Of a stretch of 64,000 nt of DNA, positions 22,024 through 37,509 are shown piece by piece. The translations under genes and the position numbers were made by a program. Numbering within the stretch: position 1 is the stretch's first letter; each line of letters starts with the position of its first letter. Source of the DNA: Pilatotrama ljubarskyi. Its lineage: Eukaryota; Basidiomycota; Agaricomycetes; Polyporales; Polyporaceae. The stretch lies in the NCBI GenBank assembly GCA_022385805.1, contig MU277732.1, positions 48,874-112,873 of the forward strand. The letters are read 5' to 3'. The notes beneath the pieces are model-generated. The model ran no database searches, was not told the DNA's origin, and saw only the letters and a list, made by a program, of their open reading frames with translations.

Positions 22024-25000
22024 ATGCTATCTCTTCCCCACCGGCACCGCTACGCTCTGCTCCCGCGAACAGACGGAAGCGCCCGCCGGATCCAGGCTCT
22101 GCTGACTTTTCTCGTCTCTCGCCAAGTCCACTCTTGTATAAGGGTGTCCACGGCTACACGAGTGTCTTCAGGTGAAACGGAGTTCGCTGTCCAGTCATTC
22201 CGCTTATGTGTCCTATTTGATGCTTCCATATTCTGACGACAGCTGCCCCGGGCCGCTGCAGGTACGCTTGTTTCTCTCTCGCTGGTAAGTCCGGGTTTCG
22301 ACACTTGCCGATCGTATGAACGTAGCTTGGGCATGATGGGAGCATACAAGGCTCCTGTACAGCAGCAGTTCAAAAGGAGAAGGCTACTAGGTTCGTCATG
22401 CATCCACAAGCCGCAGCTCCTGGGCTCAGTCTAGTCCCTTCGCTGACGCAGTACTTGACTTCTATGACAGACGGGGTTCGCCCTCAACGATAGGCAAGCT
22501 AAGAGTTCTCTCACGGATGTCGCATCGGTTCCTGCGGTCGACTGCACGTTGACCTTTCAAGTTCGCAGCGTCCACAAGCGTCCACCTTTGATGTGCTTGT
22601 CGCCGCCGCAGCTGCAACTTGCAAGCTCCATCTCAGCAACTTGATATGTCGGAGCTCTCCCCGTAACGCCCCCACGTTAGCACCCGCCATCAGGAGAAGT
22701 GTTTTATTCCGACGGCGAGCAGCTCGCTGACGTGGCAGAATACGGGTCCCGATATCCATACTGCACTCGTGCCGATTATATGGCGGGATTATAGTCGACT
22801 ACGTCCATACAGCTTCTCGCGCGTCGAAGGGGAGTATCGGATAGCTTAGGAGGCAGCATGCACGTGGATGCACGAGCACCACCGAGTATGACCAAGTGTG
22901 GCCGGAAGTTGAAACGCTCGCACAAGTATTTTTGCTATCGTTTCGCGTCGCGAATGTCGTTTCGAGTACTGGAACAGCATCCAGGAACCTAGCGGCAGGC
23001 GTACAGTAGCCTCATGGAACACGAAGCTTGCATTCAAGATACGATCCGCCGGGATGCGAAGCGAAGGCCGCTCAATCTGCGCATACAATGCTCCACTGCA
23101 TCGGGCAACCGGTGCTATAGTTGATAGCGAACGCCAGCCAGCGAGTGTACACGAGCAGTTGAGCTGCTAGATGTGGACATGGCGCTCCTTGCAAGGCGCG
23201 CATATCGACGGTTGAGAGGCTTAGCAGAGACATGGCGCGCTCGATTGGACATGTGTCGACCAATCGCCCATGCAGGCGTGTGCTGGCGGGCAGGAGGTAT
23301 TATAGGCGAGGTGATACACGAGAAGATAGTATCGGCTCGCAGAAGCATCCGGGATTGCATACTGATTTGGATGCCTGGAAGCGCAAGCGCTAGCAGACAC
23401 CATTTCGAACCCGACAAGGGCGGTGCAGAGGCAGCGCATGTGCATCTGGAGAGTGACAGCTGTTCAGTGAGCTTCTGCACGTTCGTGCATTGAGTACCTC
23501 ACCTTGTAACCACTGCGGCATGACCCCTTATCTCCGCCTCATCCGATTTGCATCCGCCAGGAATGCGACATTGAGGGCCGCGCGCAACGGGAAGCAGGAT
23601 TCCCTCCACAAATCCAGTCTCGTCGGCTCCCTTCAAAGAACTCCTTGCCCTAGGCCGCAGCACCGCCGCGGGACTGCAATCCTATCGAGCATAAGCCGTG
23701 TTACCTCAGCGGCGTTGTGGTTGTAGACCGGCGATGCAAATACCGTGAAGGAGCAAGGGTGCAGTTGATGCAGGTGAAGATAGTGCGAGACGAGCGCAAG
23801 CCAGCAGGCAACATGACATGCAAGGGATCGCAGCAGTTGCACTACGCACGAGGCTACGGATCGCCATCAGCAACTAGCATGGCTCCAGGAAACCGGGGCG
23901 TCATACCTCATATCCCGGAGGTCCTAGCCCGGATCGAGTCGGAGCATGCCCATCCCGTACGCGCGTCCTCCCTTCCCTGGAGTCAGCGTCGGGCGTTCGC
24001 ACGCCATTTGGGGATCGCTTGTGTCTAAACGAGGGTCCTCCCCGCTCGGGCTTCCATTCATGGTCCCAAGGCGAGAGTGTATATCGCACTTCTCATGGCC
24101 TCGCCGCAGAACCCCTCCTTACGGGTATGATCGCATTCAAGTCGCGCCCTTGGGTCGACGTGGCATCGCCATCTCCCGTTCTGCTCGCGAGACGGGCACA
24201 ACCTTCTACGTAGAAAGCCATACCGGTGAGCAAACAATGCGCCAGACGAAGAAGGGCGATTCGCACCGTCGATTGCTGCGGCGCGCAAGCCGCTTCTTTT
24301 CCCTCCATGAACTCATTGTACCCGACCGGATCAGGTTTACATACGGGAGCAGTCCTCTCCCAGCCCCGCAGGAGCGGATGAAGTGCCAAGGGTAGCCAGA
24401 AGGCCACCGGACTCGGGATCAATCCTGAGAATACACATCGCCGAGATGGCGAGGCTCGAGCTGCAGGACACTAGCCTGAGACGATCAAAATCGCCAAAAG
24501 TCCGATAGCCTCGGGTCTAGACTGGTGTCCGCAGCGATGACACCCTGGCAGCGACGGGTTAGGCTGGGCAGTAGACATATGGGTGCTTATGGCGCCTGGC
24601 AAATAGTTAGAAACATGAATGACAAACCGTATTCGGTGAAGATGAGGACAAGCTTCAATTACGGCCTGCTACTTGGGTGGTCGATGGCTTGGGTAGTATG
24701 CTGATGGCGGTCCTGGGGTGCGACCAAAAGAGGTTCCGCAGTACGCTGAGTCAAGAGTTTTACTCAGTGCCGATGTCGATGTCGCTCCGGCGACGTCGAA
24801 TGGGGCCAGAAGGGTCATATGGGTGAGGAAACGAGGTTCCCATGGTGCGCCGTTGGACAGAGTGCGGGACGGTCGGATGACTATAGGGAATGGTATCCCT
24901 CGATAGATGCCTCAAGCGCGATGGACAGCGCTGTGCAGGTGGACATTGCAGGAGGTGATTGAGAGGGCATTCGAGTAGACTTAATCTTACCAACAAAACA

Positions 25001-28000
25001 GGCCGAACGAGCGATACACTCCGCGCGCGACTCGCCCCTTCATGCTGAGGGCTCTGGAGAAAGGATGTATAAGTGACACGTTCGTTTCCTCGCCGCGCGG
25101 GATCTAACTCTACCCCCGACGCCTATGGAAGTCCTTTCGTTGAAGCTGGGCAGCATCGGACGCCCAGCGCAGGCAAGCACGCGGTGCGCCCCCTACACTC
25201 CAGGGCCGCCATCATACGGAGCAACCATGAAACGCGATCCGACGTATAGTGGTGCCGAGAGCCATCTCGACCAGCCTCAGGCCATGGTTGTAGGAGATAC
25301 GACGACTTACCGGTCACTCTGGCATATGCGCTCTGAAAGCGCATCTGCCAGCCTTGAAGGATTTCTCCGAGCCATTCATTCGCCAACGCGTGAATTCGTA
25401 GCCCCCATGCAGTAGGGGCCGCCCTGGCGCCAAGCATGTAACGGGCAAACAGGCTGCTTCTCCCGCGTTCAGCCTCGCGGTGCAGGTCAGGGTGAAGTAG
25501 GAGCGGGCTTACCGCAGGGCGCGCATGGTGCAAGCGCCGTAGAGGGGTCACCGTAACGGCCGCCGTCTCTCCCTCACAAGGACGCGATTAACGATACGGG
25601 TTCAGGACGAGGGAGCCGAACAATCTCTATAGATGCCGACGGACTACTCGGCAACCTATGGAGGTTCGCATCACCGGCAGATCCCCTGTTCCAGAGACGC
25701 ACTCGATCGTCCGAGGGCGCGACAAGCGAAGCGACTGGGCGCGCTATAGCGTAGTGTCTGCCAAACAGCAGCGGAGGCGCATGCCGTACACCGCGGGACC
25801 GAGCACTGCAGACATGACAGAAACAAACGCACTGTCAGGACGCCAGACGTTGAGCGCAGAGGCGCAGGAAGCGGCAGGGCGCGCGGACCAAAGGACGTGC
25901 GGAGATTCGCGCCGGCAGTGCAAGCATGTTGCGCGGGTATTCGGATGGTGGCATACAACGTCGGACGTTCCGTATCGAGTCATCTTGCCGGCCGTGACAG
26001 CGACGAGGCACGGCGAGGCCGACCGCGTGTGCCGATCATCCCCGGAAGGTCACGCACGGCGAGAAGCCTCCGTCTGGGCGATTTCCGTGGCAAGAGGGTG
26101 TCCGAATGCGGAGAGAAGGAGGATGAGCGGGATGAGAAGTCGGTAGGGGCAAATGGCGAGCGGTGCATCACGTCGTATTGAGACGTCAGCTTCTTCGAAG
26201 CTCGAAAGCACGATGTGATCGCACTCGGAGAGAAGCGTCGGCCAGACGGACAACACTTTGCAATTGCAGTGAGTTTGTTTGAGCGACTGCTGGCACACCC
26301 AGCAACGTCAAGTGTGACGGATCGCGGGCTATGGGCGAACCTAGGTCGGGGGTGAAGCGGCAAGAAGGAGAGCCACCGCTGACTCCGGCTGCGAAGAGAC
26401 TACACACGAAGTCAGACAAGTGCTGCGGAAGAGCTGGGTGCGAGTGTCCACAGACCTGAAGAGGTACCTCTCGTGCCCTGCGGAGACATCCTTATCAACA
26501 CAGTCAGACAGACCGCATGCAACTCGCTCACCTTGATCAGCAAGTACACAACCATCTATTGGCGCGATGGCTCTCGCCCATTATCCGCGTCCAACTCGAT
26601 TGGGCCGTAGAGCATCTGGCAGAAGCTCGATAGCCTCATGGTCGACTCCTCGGCGTCCGATGTCAAGACCACAGCGGCCAATCACATCGCCTGCCGCCGT
26701 CCTTGTCATTACTGTCATTACTCCTGTCCCGCGTCACAGTGCCGCGTCATCGCTGGCCAGTGGCTTGCCCGCACCGGTACGCCCACTCCAGAATGCATTC
26801 CGACTGCCGGCAGGAGTGTAAGGGGGTAACAGGATTGGTGGGACATTGGCTGTCCAATGAAAAGCGCTGTGCACTTCTGAAGGCGCTGATCCGATCCAAG
26901 GAGGTCTGTTTCCCAACCTAGGGTACGTGCACAACATTCAGGTGACTTGCCTGCCATCTCAGCGAGCGCTCAGCAGTGTTTCGGCCAACAGGCGTCTTGT
27001 ACTATGAGTGTATCAGAAAAACAAGAATGCAACCCGGAAGAGAGGCTCACTGGACGTGCGTGTTTGAAAGGCATGCGTACGTGCGGCCGGGATGTGGCAG
27101 CTCTGGACGGCCGTTCATTTGACATGGTTCTGACATACGGCGATCTCCAATTTCCGCACTATGTCGATTTCAGGGAGACATGAAGGGCATTGGGCAGTGC
27201 ATGAGGACCGACCGGGGCAAGGGAGTGGAATACCGCGCGAGCGAATAAGGACCAAGGGGCCGCGACTTGTGACCGCTGTCCGGATACTATTTCCGCGGAG
27301 CATGGGAACAGACGGACAGGGAGGCGAACAGCTGGTCCAGAGAATCCTAGTGGAAGAGTGTGCAGTCATTTGAGGTAAGACCAGCTGTAGCACACACCAT
27401 CTAGGGCTCTGATCCGCAAGGAGCCCTGGTGGCATTCTGAGAACCCTTGACATTTGCGTGTAGTGTCTCACCATTGGGCGCGATATTCCGTCAGCGCCAC
27501 GAGCTCATATTGTGAGCCGCCACGGCCTCCTCCTGGTCGTTAATTGATCAGATGTCAGCGTATCTCTGTAAGCCACCGGGTGGGTCGCGATGTAGAACAC
27601 GCTAGTATCCCGCTGTGGAAGGACGGACTGACCGACAGGACGGCGATTACATGTACGTGAACATCTTCATGTGCGGGTGTATGTGTAACCATCTTCTTGA
27701 GGAAAGCCGGCGAACGCAAACAACCTATCTGCCAGACGCCAGGAAACACAGCGTGCCGGTCGACAAGAACCACGTATGACAAGGTACTGCGCTCTTCCAG
27801 ACTCACCCTCGGTGATACATGCCATCGCTGGCTGTACGTTTATACTGTGCTGCTAAACGTCAAATCCCACCCCTTGCTACGTAAGGGGAAATCCCACATG
27901 CCTCTACTGGACACGGTCCGACGCATTCGCGATCCTCGACCGCGATCCCATCCTACCGGTGACTCAACCACGGCAAATCCAAGGGTCGAGCGGACGGACG

Positions 28001-31000
28001 CAGCATGTGGAAGGCATTAAGCCATTTATGTGATCGCTTGAGGACATCACACATTCCCATGTGTACTGATGTCGCTGCTCCTGAGTATTTGATGGCGCGC
28101 ACGGCGTTCAAGTCGATAACTCATACAGGTTGTATGCGCATCCCATTTGGGAGTGTCTTGGGAGAATCATACACGGCCAGTGCCATTATTCGCTGTGCAT
28201 TGACTATTAAGCAGTGTCTTTAAACTGAAAGATGAGCGACCTCCTCGACGTACCGAACAATCGAATGCCTGGATCATGAAGCATCAATACATGTCGACGA
28301 GGTACGAGACAGAGTAGCAAGCGCCCGTCCATCGCTGTGAGCGCCGGACGTTCCGGGAACTACCGGCGGCAACCAGCGGCAATGAAGTAGACGCCGGACC
28401 GGCTACCTGCGAAGAGCAACTTGAAGCGTCCTCTTCTTTTCTCGCACAAATGGGTCGGATTCCCTCGTTGATTTTCGAACTCATGCACCTCCATTGCTTC
28501 AACAGTCCTATAAGCTCGTCCACGAAGCTGATTACGTTTGGATCGCTGTCCGGGCATTGCTCAAAATACCTGCGGTTCGCGCCGGCGCCGGGCCCGATTT
28601 GCTGGGGTACCTTCTCGGTGACCTCTCAGACCTGGTGTCCAACGCTCTCCTACGTGGCACCTCCTTCACTGTGGATTTCAAGTAATAGAGAGGTATATGG
28701 TGATTACCCGAGACCTCTTATGCTCCGCTATGTCTCTATGTCATCAGCGCTATCGAATGCAGTTCTGGAGCCTGGCGACAATGTGGAGAGTTCTCATGGA
28801 CGTTTCGCCGGTGAAAACGAACGCAACACGGACGAGGCCATGAGTTCAGGAAGTACGATGACGCAGGGCATGGATATGATGAGCGGTGAGGCTCCAAGCA
28901 TCATGGTTCATATCGTCCTGCAGCCATGTCAGGCAATCGTGGTGGGCCCTGATTACTCCTCCGCCATGTTTGTACCGCCTGATGCTCACTGACGCCATAC
29001 TGACTGCAGACTTTCACTACTTGTGTCCTGTGTCAAGTATGCCCAGCGCGTCCTCCGCGGGTGCGACATCCATCCGGACACTGTTGGGTGGCTCTTGAGA
29101 GAACCGCAACCACATCCAGTGGCCGGCGATCTTTCTCACGGCTCATCCATAGGCGTCCTCCGGCGAACAAAGATTCGATCGTGCGCTGAGCAATGTCGAG
29201 GTACGGAGGTAGTCCACCATAGCGTCAGGCAGCATCTCATTTCCCTTGCACTCCACTCACAGATATCTGGGAACCGTCGTGACGCCGTGCGCCAACGCCT
29301 TCTGGACGCTCATCGTCCGCCGGACGTCCTGCGCATATCGCTCAGGACACATGAACAGATTCACGGAGGCGCGCAGGAAAGGCGTCCCGCGATTGTGCAG
29401 TATGACCTCTGGCGCCCACCGGAGAGCGCACATCCGGATATCTCGTCGCAATCGAGACGCGCATGTTCGCAGATGCGGCGCACGCAAGGTCATCTCGCCA
29501 AGACCCTGCGATAGGGCCTACCATTCGGACGCGCATCAATCTCCTTGCAAGGCGCGCGCTATGGAACGTCGCTGACCCTACCGCCCCCCTGCCGCCCTCC
29601 AGTACGCTTCTCCCTCGACTCGACGTGCGACTAGGCGCTTGGTGGACTCGTCTCACTCCACTTGAATCTTGCTTGCATCTCCGGGGCGCCCACCGCCTTC
29701 CTTGCGGTCATGCGCGTCTTGACCGCTGAGTCTTCGGAGGGAACTGCAGTATCTGGTCTGCCGGCGCTTTCAGATTCCATCTGTGCGAACCGCTGCTCTG
29801 CAAACATCCCTCAACTGCGCCTTGACTTTCTCGTGGGTGAATGGCGAACCTTGTAGGAGCGTTCTGCGCCCAGGACATCGTCACACTTCGGCGAGCATTT
29901 CGCTTGGAGGCCTTTTTTTCGCCGCGAGCTCCGGCCTGGTGTCTGTTAACGCGTACGATACACGCCGCGCAGGCCCCCACTACCCAACTCTGCGCTCTAT
30001 CCACGCTCGCATCATTGTTGGCGGCTATCAAATACTGTATCAACGCCTCCTCAAGAGAAATGTCATCCTCTGCCCTCCAAGCCCCGGAGTTTTGCCTATA
30101 TCGTCCCTCTTCGTCCTTGGACGTGACCTGGTTCTAGTGCGCGGTCCTGCGAAACGGATTCCGGAGGGCGGGCCGCTCTACTTACGACGGGCAAACCCCG
30201 AGAAAGCTTGACGGCTTTTCCACTCTCGTCACCCCAAGGTAGATGCTTCTCCGAACCTACCGCCTGGCTCTCGGTGTCGTCATTCACCAATCAGGACCTC
30301 CTCATGGCGAGAAGACGCGTACGCATACAGGAACATTGAGGTACGTTCTCCCATACACCTTTGCCAACACGACGACTTAGAATGCGCAGCAAGTTCAGAC
30401 TTATCTGCTGTGGCACTTCGCGCTGCCGCCGCGGCCTGTTGTGGTCGGACGCGCCCCCGGCCTCGACGCTTCTTGCGGCTCTCGATGCGCTTGATTCAGT
30501 ACTACATGAACTCTATCAAGTGCGCCCAGGAGGCGAGCCGCAGAACCTTAACCTTGCAATAAATCGGCAGTGCCTGGGAACCACATACTCACGCCGAAGG
30601 TGAGCTGGAACCCTGCAAGACAATAGAGCATCCCTGGGGAAGAGGGTGCGAATCCATGAGGCCATGTCCTCCACCATGAGGCGGGTATAGATGTGGTCTA
30701 GCTCGACTAGTCTCACCCGTCTTCTGGACATATGGGCGTTCTTGTGTACTGCTGATCCACTTGCCGTTAGGGCTAGGTCACGCGCACAGCCAACCATACT
30801 CAGCGACAGTCTGGCGACTTCAACTTGGTCCTTGTCTGCGACGGTGTATCCGGACCTCGTTGCTGCGCATGGCTGTCGGAGCTCCATATCCCGCGCGCCT
30901 GTCGATCGCGGCGAGGTGTGAGGAGGAGCTCCAGAGCAGCGACGATCCTCTCGCGCTCTCATCGCCGTGGGGCACGTAGTCTGTCGGTATCTCCATCCAC

Positions 31001-34000
31001 GGGCACTCCGCTATCGTCCGCCTCTCTTGCGCTTGCAACGAAGCGGACCGGAAGCTAGAATGAACACTAATTCTCCTTCGCAGTTGTCCTCCCCCTTTCG
31101 GTTCCTGACCGTCGTTCTCGCGCTCCATCGGGTCGACGCCGTTCCTTCCAGTCGGGTGCGGACGGCACGACCCAGGCCAGCCCGTTGCCCAAACCCTCTT
31201 TCACGCTCCCCTCCACGATCCTGGAAAGCGCCTCCTCTGTTAGTCTTGATTACGCTCGCGCGAACTCGCGAATGTCCCTTCCCCGAAGCCACGAAGCACC
31301 CAGCGCGAACGAGCCCTTCCCGCCCGAAGCACCCTCAGCCAGACAGAGCCAGCGAATCGGCGTAGCAGCCGGGCGCGATCCCAACCCTGCGCGCAGATTT
31401 GGCATGGGTCTGCCGGCGGTACGTAGAACTAGGGACGGGGTTAACGTAACGGCGGTCCCAAACAACCACGCTATGCGCTCTTGATGCCTTGCGCGGCGCG
31501 GACACCGTGTGCTTCTGTGGTGGTGGCGGGTGACGCGACCGTGCAAGAAGCCGTCGTAGAATAAAGCGGGCGGGCTGCGCGCCGCTCTGTGTGCGCAGGC
31601 AACGCCTCTGTCGCCGCCCTACGGCAGCAGGGCGTGATGCTTGCCGCCCTCGCCGTAGAACGTGTGCCGTCTTCAGTACATGTCCTCGTTCATCGGCTGG
31701 AGAGGCGTGCGCGCGTGGGCGCTTGCGGGTGTATTGCAAGGAGCCGAGGTAAGAAGTGTCTCATCGCGGCTGGCGACGCGGCTTCGTGATTTCGCGCTCT
31801 CTTCATGGACCGGGTCGACTTTCTAGATGCCGCGAGATGCAGAAAGTCTGGCAGCGCGAGAGGGCAATATGGCCGGATGCGTACCTCTTACGGCATACTA
31901 GCCGACGCAATCCATGATCAGCACGGCTCGAAGGGGTTGGCTGTCTATAGCATATACGACGTGTACCGCGTGGTTATCCTCCATCGCTCACCTTGAGCGA
32001 AAGAGTCACCGGTTTGGAACAAGTCCGTCTTACCAGTTCGCTTTGTACGCGTTTCAGTGCTGTTCAGCAGATGCTCCGCATACGCGCGGTGTCGTTATCG
32101 GCGCGAGACCGTCACAGTATCTGGTCTTCTATGAGTAGACATGTCGTGAAAGGACGACGGAGCCACCCCTGGGTATACTTCGGCTCAGTGTACGCAAGTT
32201 TCGCACGCAATCCGTTAACAGTACACATGCTGACAAGACGTCTGTGAAGGACCTGGGATTACCTCGGGCGTCGCTCCACCGGATAGTTCCCCTACCGCAT
32301 TCTACGTTCAGTGGCTGGTAGCCAGGAACTACATGCCGCCTCAAGACATTGGTAGTCGTACGGCCACTTCTAGCAGTGGACTTGTCTTCACTATCGAAGT
32401 CGCCCGCGTCGAAAGCACCGGCCGCTTTGTTCTAAACCTGTCCGAGTGTCAATGTCTCTTATCCGCAGCCGCACATACCCCAAGCGTCCCACGTTTGGCT
32501 CTGGCACTTCGCGTTCCCCGCGCCACAAGGAGGATGCCTGTCGACGCTGCTAACCGTAGACGACATGGGTGCAACCACTCCATGAACCACCAACCACCTT
32601 CATCGCCCGTATGGGTCACGAAGCCAGCGCGTCCTGGCAGGAAACGTCACCCTGTCGGGCGAAACAGAGAACCGACACGCCGCCCGCCCGCGCCACAGAG
32701 TCACGTAACGCGACGGAGTCAACGCTGCAGGCGATCCGCATGATGGCAGCACGCTCGAAGAGAAGATTCGGACGAGCCAGGACGTACCGAAGCGAGCGCG
32801 CGATTCTGCCTCGAAGCCAGACGCCACAATCGGCAGTGTAGTGGGCGCCCGTCTCGAGGACGTAAAAGCTGCTCCAGGGCGGCGGGGGCTTCAGACGCCG
32901 AGGACTTTGACTCGCCGGAGCGCGTCGGCAGATTGGGACTGCCGACAGACACGGCTGACCCGGCGTTGCACGGTACATGTCCCGGAGTGCGGGGCGCGAT
33001 AAATGCGTTGTTGACGGCGGTGTGCGGACGGCGCGCCCGGTCCCATTCGTGCTGTCGCCGACGTGACGGCGGAAACGCATGGAAGCCAGGCGCTCAGCGG
33101 CTCCCGGCGCCCACGCCTGTCTGCTACGCCGTCCCTCCGACTTCTCATGTCCGAGCACCTGCTTGCGGCAGGTAGTCGATTGGGCAAAAGAGGCGCTCCT
33201 TTGAGGGAGGAAGGTAGGCAACGAGTCATGCAGTCATGGAAGAGAAGGTTCCGAAGAGGATCAAGTTGTCTGTCGGCAGAAGCAGCAGAGGAGGAAAGGA
33301 GGGTGTTGTGGACAGAACTGCGGCGGGATGTGATGTGCGATGTGCTATATGTCTGAGCTAGTAGACAAGTGAGTATCAAGGCGGTATTGCCTCCAGCAGC
33401 ACGATGGCGTAGCGTATGACGCACCGTCATGATTACTTGCTTAGTGCGACATTGCAGACATGTCAAGAAGTGGCGGACGAGAGTAGCTCGGACGTGCTGT
33501 ACTACGCCGCAGCACCTGAACGAACGCTATCGCTGAGTCTCTCGGAGAAGCCGCGACCGCTAAGTCCGCTCCGGAAGCATTTCATTCGCGTCCATCGATG
33601 GAGCAATATCAGCATATCGCCTGCCGACGAATAGCTGACCCGAAAGGAGAGCGACGTTCCATCTGAAGCTCGAGAGTTGAAGGCGTAAACGACTCCGGAA
33701 CACAAGGACGGCCAGAAGGGTATCATGCAGGCATATGATCGACGTCGACTCTACGCTACAGCTCAGGGAACACGAACGCGCAGCTACACGAAGTATGGAA
33801 CTCACCTGACGAACCTAGACAGACTTACGACGATTCCGACGTCGTCATCGCATGCGTAAGGGTACTCTGTGAAGCCTAGAGGCATCAATTACCCTCCTTC
33901 CAGTACGCAGGGCGTATGGCAGAAGCGCACTGATCGGGCACGATAGCCCATGTTGCCTGGAAGGACATCCAGCTCGTGCGATGCTGTTCAGATGCCGCGG

Positions 34001-35049
34001 AATCAATCTGAGGGATCATCCCGGATGATGAGTAGACCCACCTGTCTCGTCGGACTGTCCTTGCCATCCTTGTGCAAAGACGTTCTCGTGCACATGTGGC
34101 GAGGGCCCCCTGGAAATTCTTCGAGGGCGTCGCTGGACAGCTGCACCGGTTATGCTGTGCAGGGGAGTGGGGCGGGGAGCAGGTGGAGAAAGATTTCTGC
34201 GACATGCACTGCCAATATTCGCGGCATGAACTGGTAATCCGGACGGCGACCTCCGCCAGCAGTGTCGCGAAATCCGACCAGCTCTCTACTACGACTCTGC
34301 CAGACGCATCGAGGCTCGGTGGATATGTTGTGCTGCTGTCGAATTTGCTTCCGTCCGCGCGCCGTTGAGTCGGGTCCTGCTGCAAAGGACCTGCACACGT
34401 GGGATATGCCACACAGACGAAAGCAAATGGGCCCTCCTGGTCTGGCTAGCGTTGACAGCTCCCCGCTGATTCGTCCCCGCACCTTCCAAAAGTTCCATCT
34501 CCGCTCACTTTGCAAGTACGCTCACGAGCTCGCGAGAACATGCAGTCGCTGCTGCCATCCCAGTGCACTCCGAGTCGTTCTCAGAGGCCGCTACTGCTCG
34601 AGCTCGCGCTCGATCGTGTTCCGTCGAACAGAGTTCGGACCAGCGCCACTGCCACTAAGAAGGATCAAGCGATCGCCGTGCCCGGATCTGGATCCACGAG
34701 AGGAAACGGGACCAAATTCGCGCTCCGGGCGCGCGCAATCTCGACGTCCCCGCCCCACCGGCTAGTCGAGGCTAGTGCACACTTGGTGGCTCCGACGCTC
34801 GACGTCCGGGGCGCACTACAATATCTGTTAGCGGCGGGGGTGGTCGCACTCGTTCGGTACCGCCGTCCGCCCGCACGTGCACAAGCGGATCGACGAGGAA
34901 GCGGGACTCTACGAAGGACGAGGCAGCGGGTCTGTGACCTGGGTTTGCGAGAGCCCAGAAGTGAAGCTTCGGTGAGCCACCGCGCGCTGTGGACGGCGCC
35001 ACCCGCAGACCATCGAACACAGTATTGGACAGGACTGTCACGGAATCCG

Positions 35050-35161
35050 ATTGGCCGTGCACAAGGCTCGTCCGCAGTGAACGCTGAGCTTGGGCTCTTC
35101 CCGCGATTGGTTCTTCGCGGGAGAGCGCGAGCGTGATTGGAGGGCACGCAGGCGAGCCAAT
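35050..35161. promoter_or_regulatory. Cluster of four CCAAT-box motifs
   Basis: ATTGG occurs at 35050, 35106 and 35136 and CCAAT at 35157, four copies in 112 nt. This is the core bound by the HAP/NF-Y complex in fungi (family knowledge). No gene was recognised immediately on either side. Confidence 0.3.
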
Positions 35162-37509
35162 CGAAGTTGATCCTCCGCCGAGTAACAGAGAGGGGTCCCT
35201 TTTACCTTGTTGTTTGTCTGGATGCAGTCTGGCGTCCTGAATTAACGCATTCCGGCGAAGGTTGTTGTACTGCTATACTATACATCCTGTACGGCCCTTC
35301 CCTCGTGATTACAATACAGGGAAAGGCATCAGATAGCATCTACTCACCAGCTTGAAGCGCCTGTGGAGCGATAGTCGGTCGAGGTCTAGGCGGAGGGCAC
35401 GTTGGACGTCCGAGAATGCGCTCGATGCACTGGTCGAAATCCTCGGTCGAAAACTGCAAAATGAAAGAGAGGAGTAAGGGGGCACTACTGTCTCATTAGT
35501 GCACACGGGCGTGCTGAGCATCAGAGCTGGTGGCACAACGCGTATCGTCCGTCGAATGCCGATCGGCGCACTTGGGAACGCTACCCTACGCTACCCGTGT
35601 GACCGATGTCGCAAGACATCAACGGGCCCGGGCCCGGGGTGGGTCGCAGAGACGCGGAAGCAAATCCTCGCAGCACAGAGTCGGATGTACTGCTGCCCCA
35701 CTGTGTATGGCAGGGTCTGCGTAGGCAAAACGGTTGTAGCTATAGCAGCTCTCGGGTCTGCGACGGGCAGCGGCCTCTTGCAGCATATACTGTACCAAGG
35801 GTACAGGAACGTGAGTGCACGAGCAAATGCATCATCGCGAACGGGAGCAGTTCGCCACAGCGTATATCAGCCTTGTATATCGAGTCTCCTGTACGGCCGC
35901 TGAGTTCAGACGGGGGAACGTGGTCGCTCTTGCAGGGGCTCAAGGGATGGGATCTGTCAGAGAAAGGTCAATAAGAAATCGCTTCAATCACGGCGCATGC
36001 TATCCGATATCTTACGAGGGCCAACAGACAAATCGTCACGGCGATAGCGATCTGCAAGTCCGGTCAGTCAACGCTAATTGGCCGTAGTACGGACGCCTTG
36101 CGCAGTCTGCAAAGACATGGAGGAGGACGAACAAGGCCTCGACGTCGGAATCGTCGTCGACGTTGCAGTGCACGATCATGCAGGTGTCGAATACGGTGTT
36201 CAAGCGTCGGGATCCGAGTCGCACGGCTGCGGTCGTCGGACAGCGCGGGGATGAGGCCACGGGCGCTTACAAGAAAGAATCAGCCGTTGATTGCAGCGCG
36301 GGCGGGTTACGTCGGTGGCGCGCTGCTCGCCGACGCCTGACCCCGCGTCGGCATTGCAGCGGGGACGGATGGCGGCACCCTCATGTCGCGCCCGCACTCG
36401 GCGAGCTGGGCAGCGCCAGCAGCGACGACGCAAGCGAGCATGCAGGCAGGCGCAGACGAGCGGTTGCGGGCTAATCAGTTTACTCGTCATTCCTTCTCCC
36501 AGCACCCGCGGAGCCGGCGCCAGCGCGGGCTAGCGCGAGCGGGCTGGACCCACTGGCCCCCACCACGGGACGCGGCGGGGATCTCGCAGCCATCAACTGT
36601 TCGCATCTCTCTCCTGGGCTCGGATGCTTTTGCGCGCACACCGCCGCTCATGTCCATCTGGATCCTGGAGGTGGCCCATCTGATCAGCCCGTCCGCATGC
36701 GTCTTGTGCGTGATCATCTGCCCCGACGAATCTCGCCATCATTGCCCGACCTGCGCACAATCCGCGGATCTATGGGCTAGAGGCTTTCGATGCGTGCAGC
36801 TGATACTCTTTCTCTAAGTGCTCATAGGTACCTAAATACGCCAAAGCAGGACCGACAGGCTAGCTGCAGCTTGTATGATGGTTTGTTTCACAGCCGAAGC
36901 TCGGGCCAATCGCGTGCCGCGCCTGCGCGCCGCGAGAACAACGCAAGACGAGCGAGCAGGCATCTTGTCAACTTGACTGTGCTTGCAATGCAGACCCCCA
37001 GGACGCAATGACGACTCGCTTGGGCTGTTCGAAGATCATCCAGGGAGGCGGTATGTACAGTGGTGTTGTACGCGAACAGCTGTGCATTCCGCCAGGAATG
37101 GTATGTTGTCGGGATGATGGCAGCGCGTACGCGTCCGCTAGTGCTCTTGCTCAGGTTGTTGTAGCAGAGCCCTAGTCCGACGCCGCCTTCTAGCGCCTCG
37201 GGGGGCGGGGCGGGGACCCTGATTGCAGCTGGTCTCAAGATTTGTCTCTTAGCCTCCGCTGACGTAGCTCTGTACGCAGGCGAACTCGACGGACGATCCC
37301 GATCGCGAACCCACGCGTCGGACCTCTGCACGAGACACGAGACACGAGCCCGGGACAGGTGTCACAAGCCCGAAGGAAAAAGGTGATCTTTCCTACTTAG
37401 CGCAGGGGCGTGGTATGTTAATTGCGATTATCGCCTAATTGACCGTCATACAGTATCATCCGCCGTTTTATCACTCGCCTCGTTCCCGCGACATGTATCG
37501 TCCACGGCG

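Noticed and set aside
28450..28992. Plus-strand open frame of 180 codons
   Set aside because: No recognisable domain, neighbouring splice sites or similarity to the F-box families in this window.
34510..35136. Plus-strand open frame of 208 codons
   Set aside because: Arg/Ala/Ser-rich with no motif and an overlapping 160-codon frame on the other strand, which suggests chance openness.
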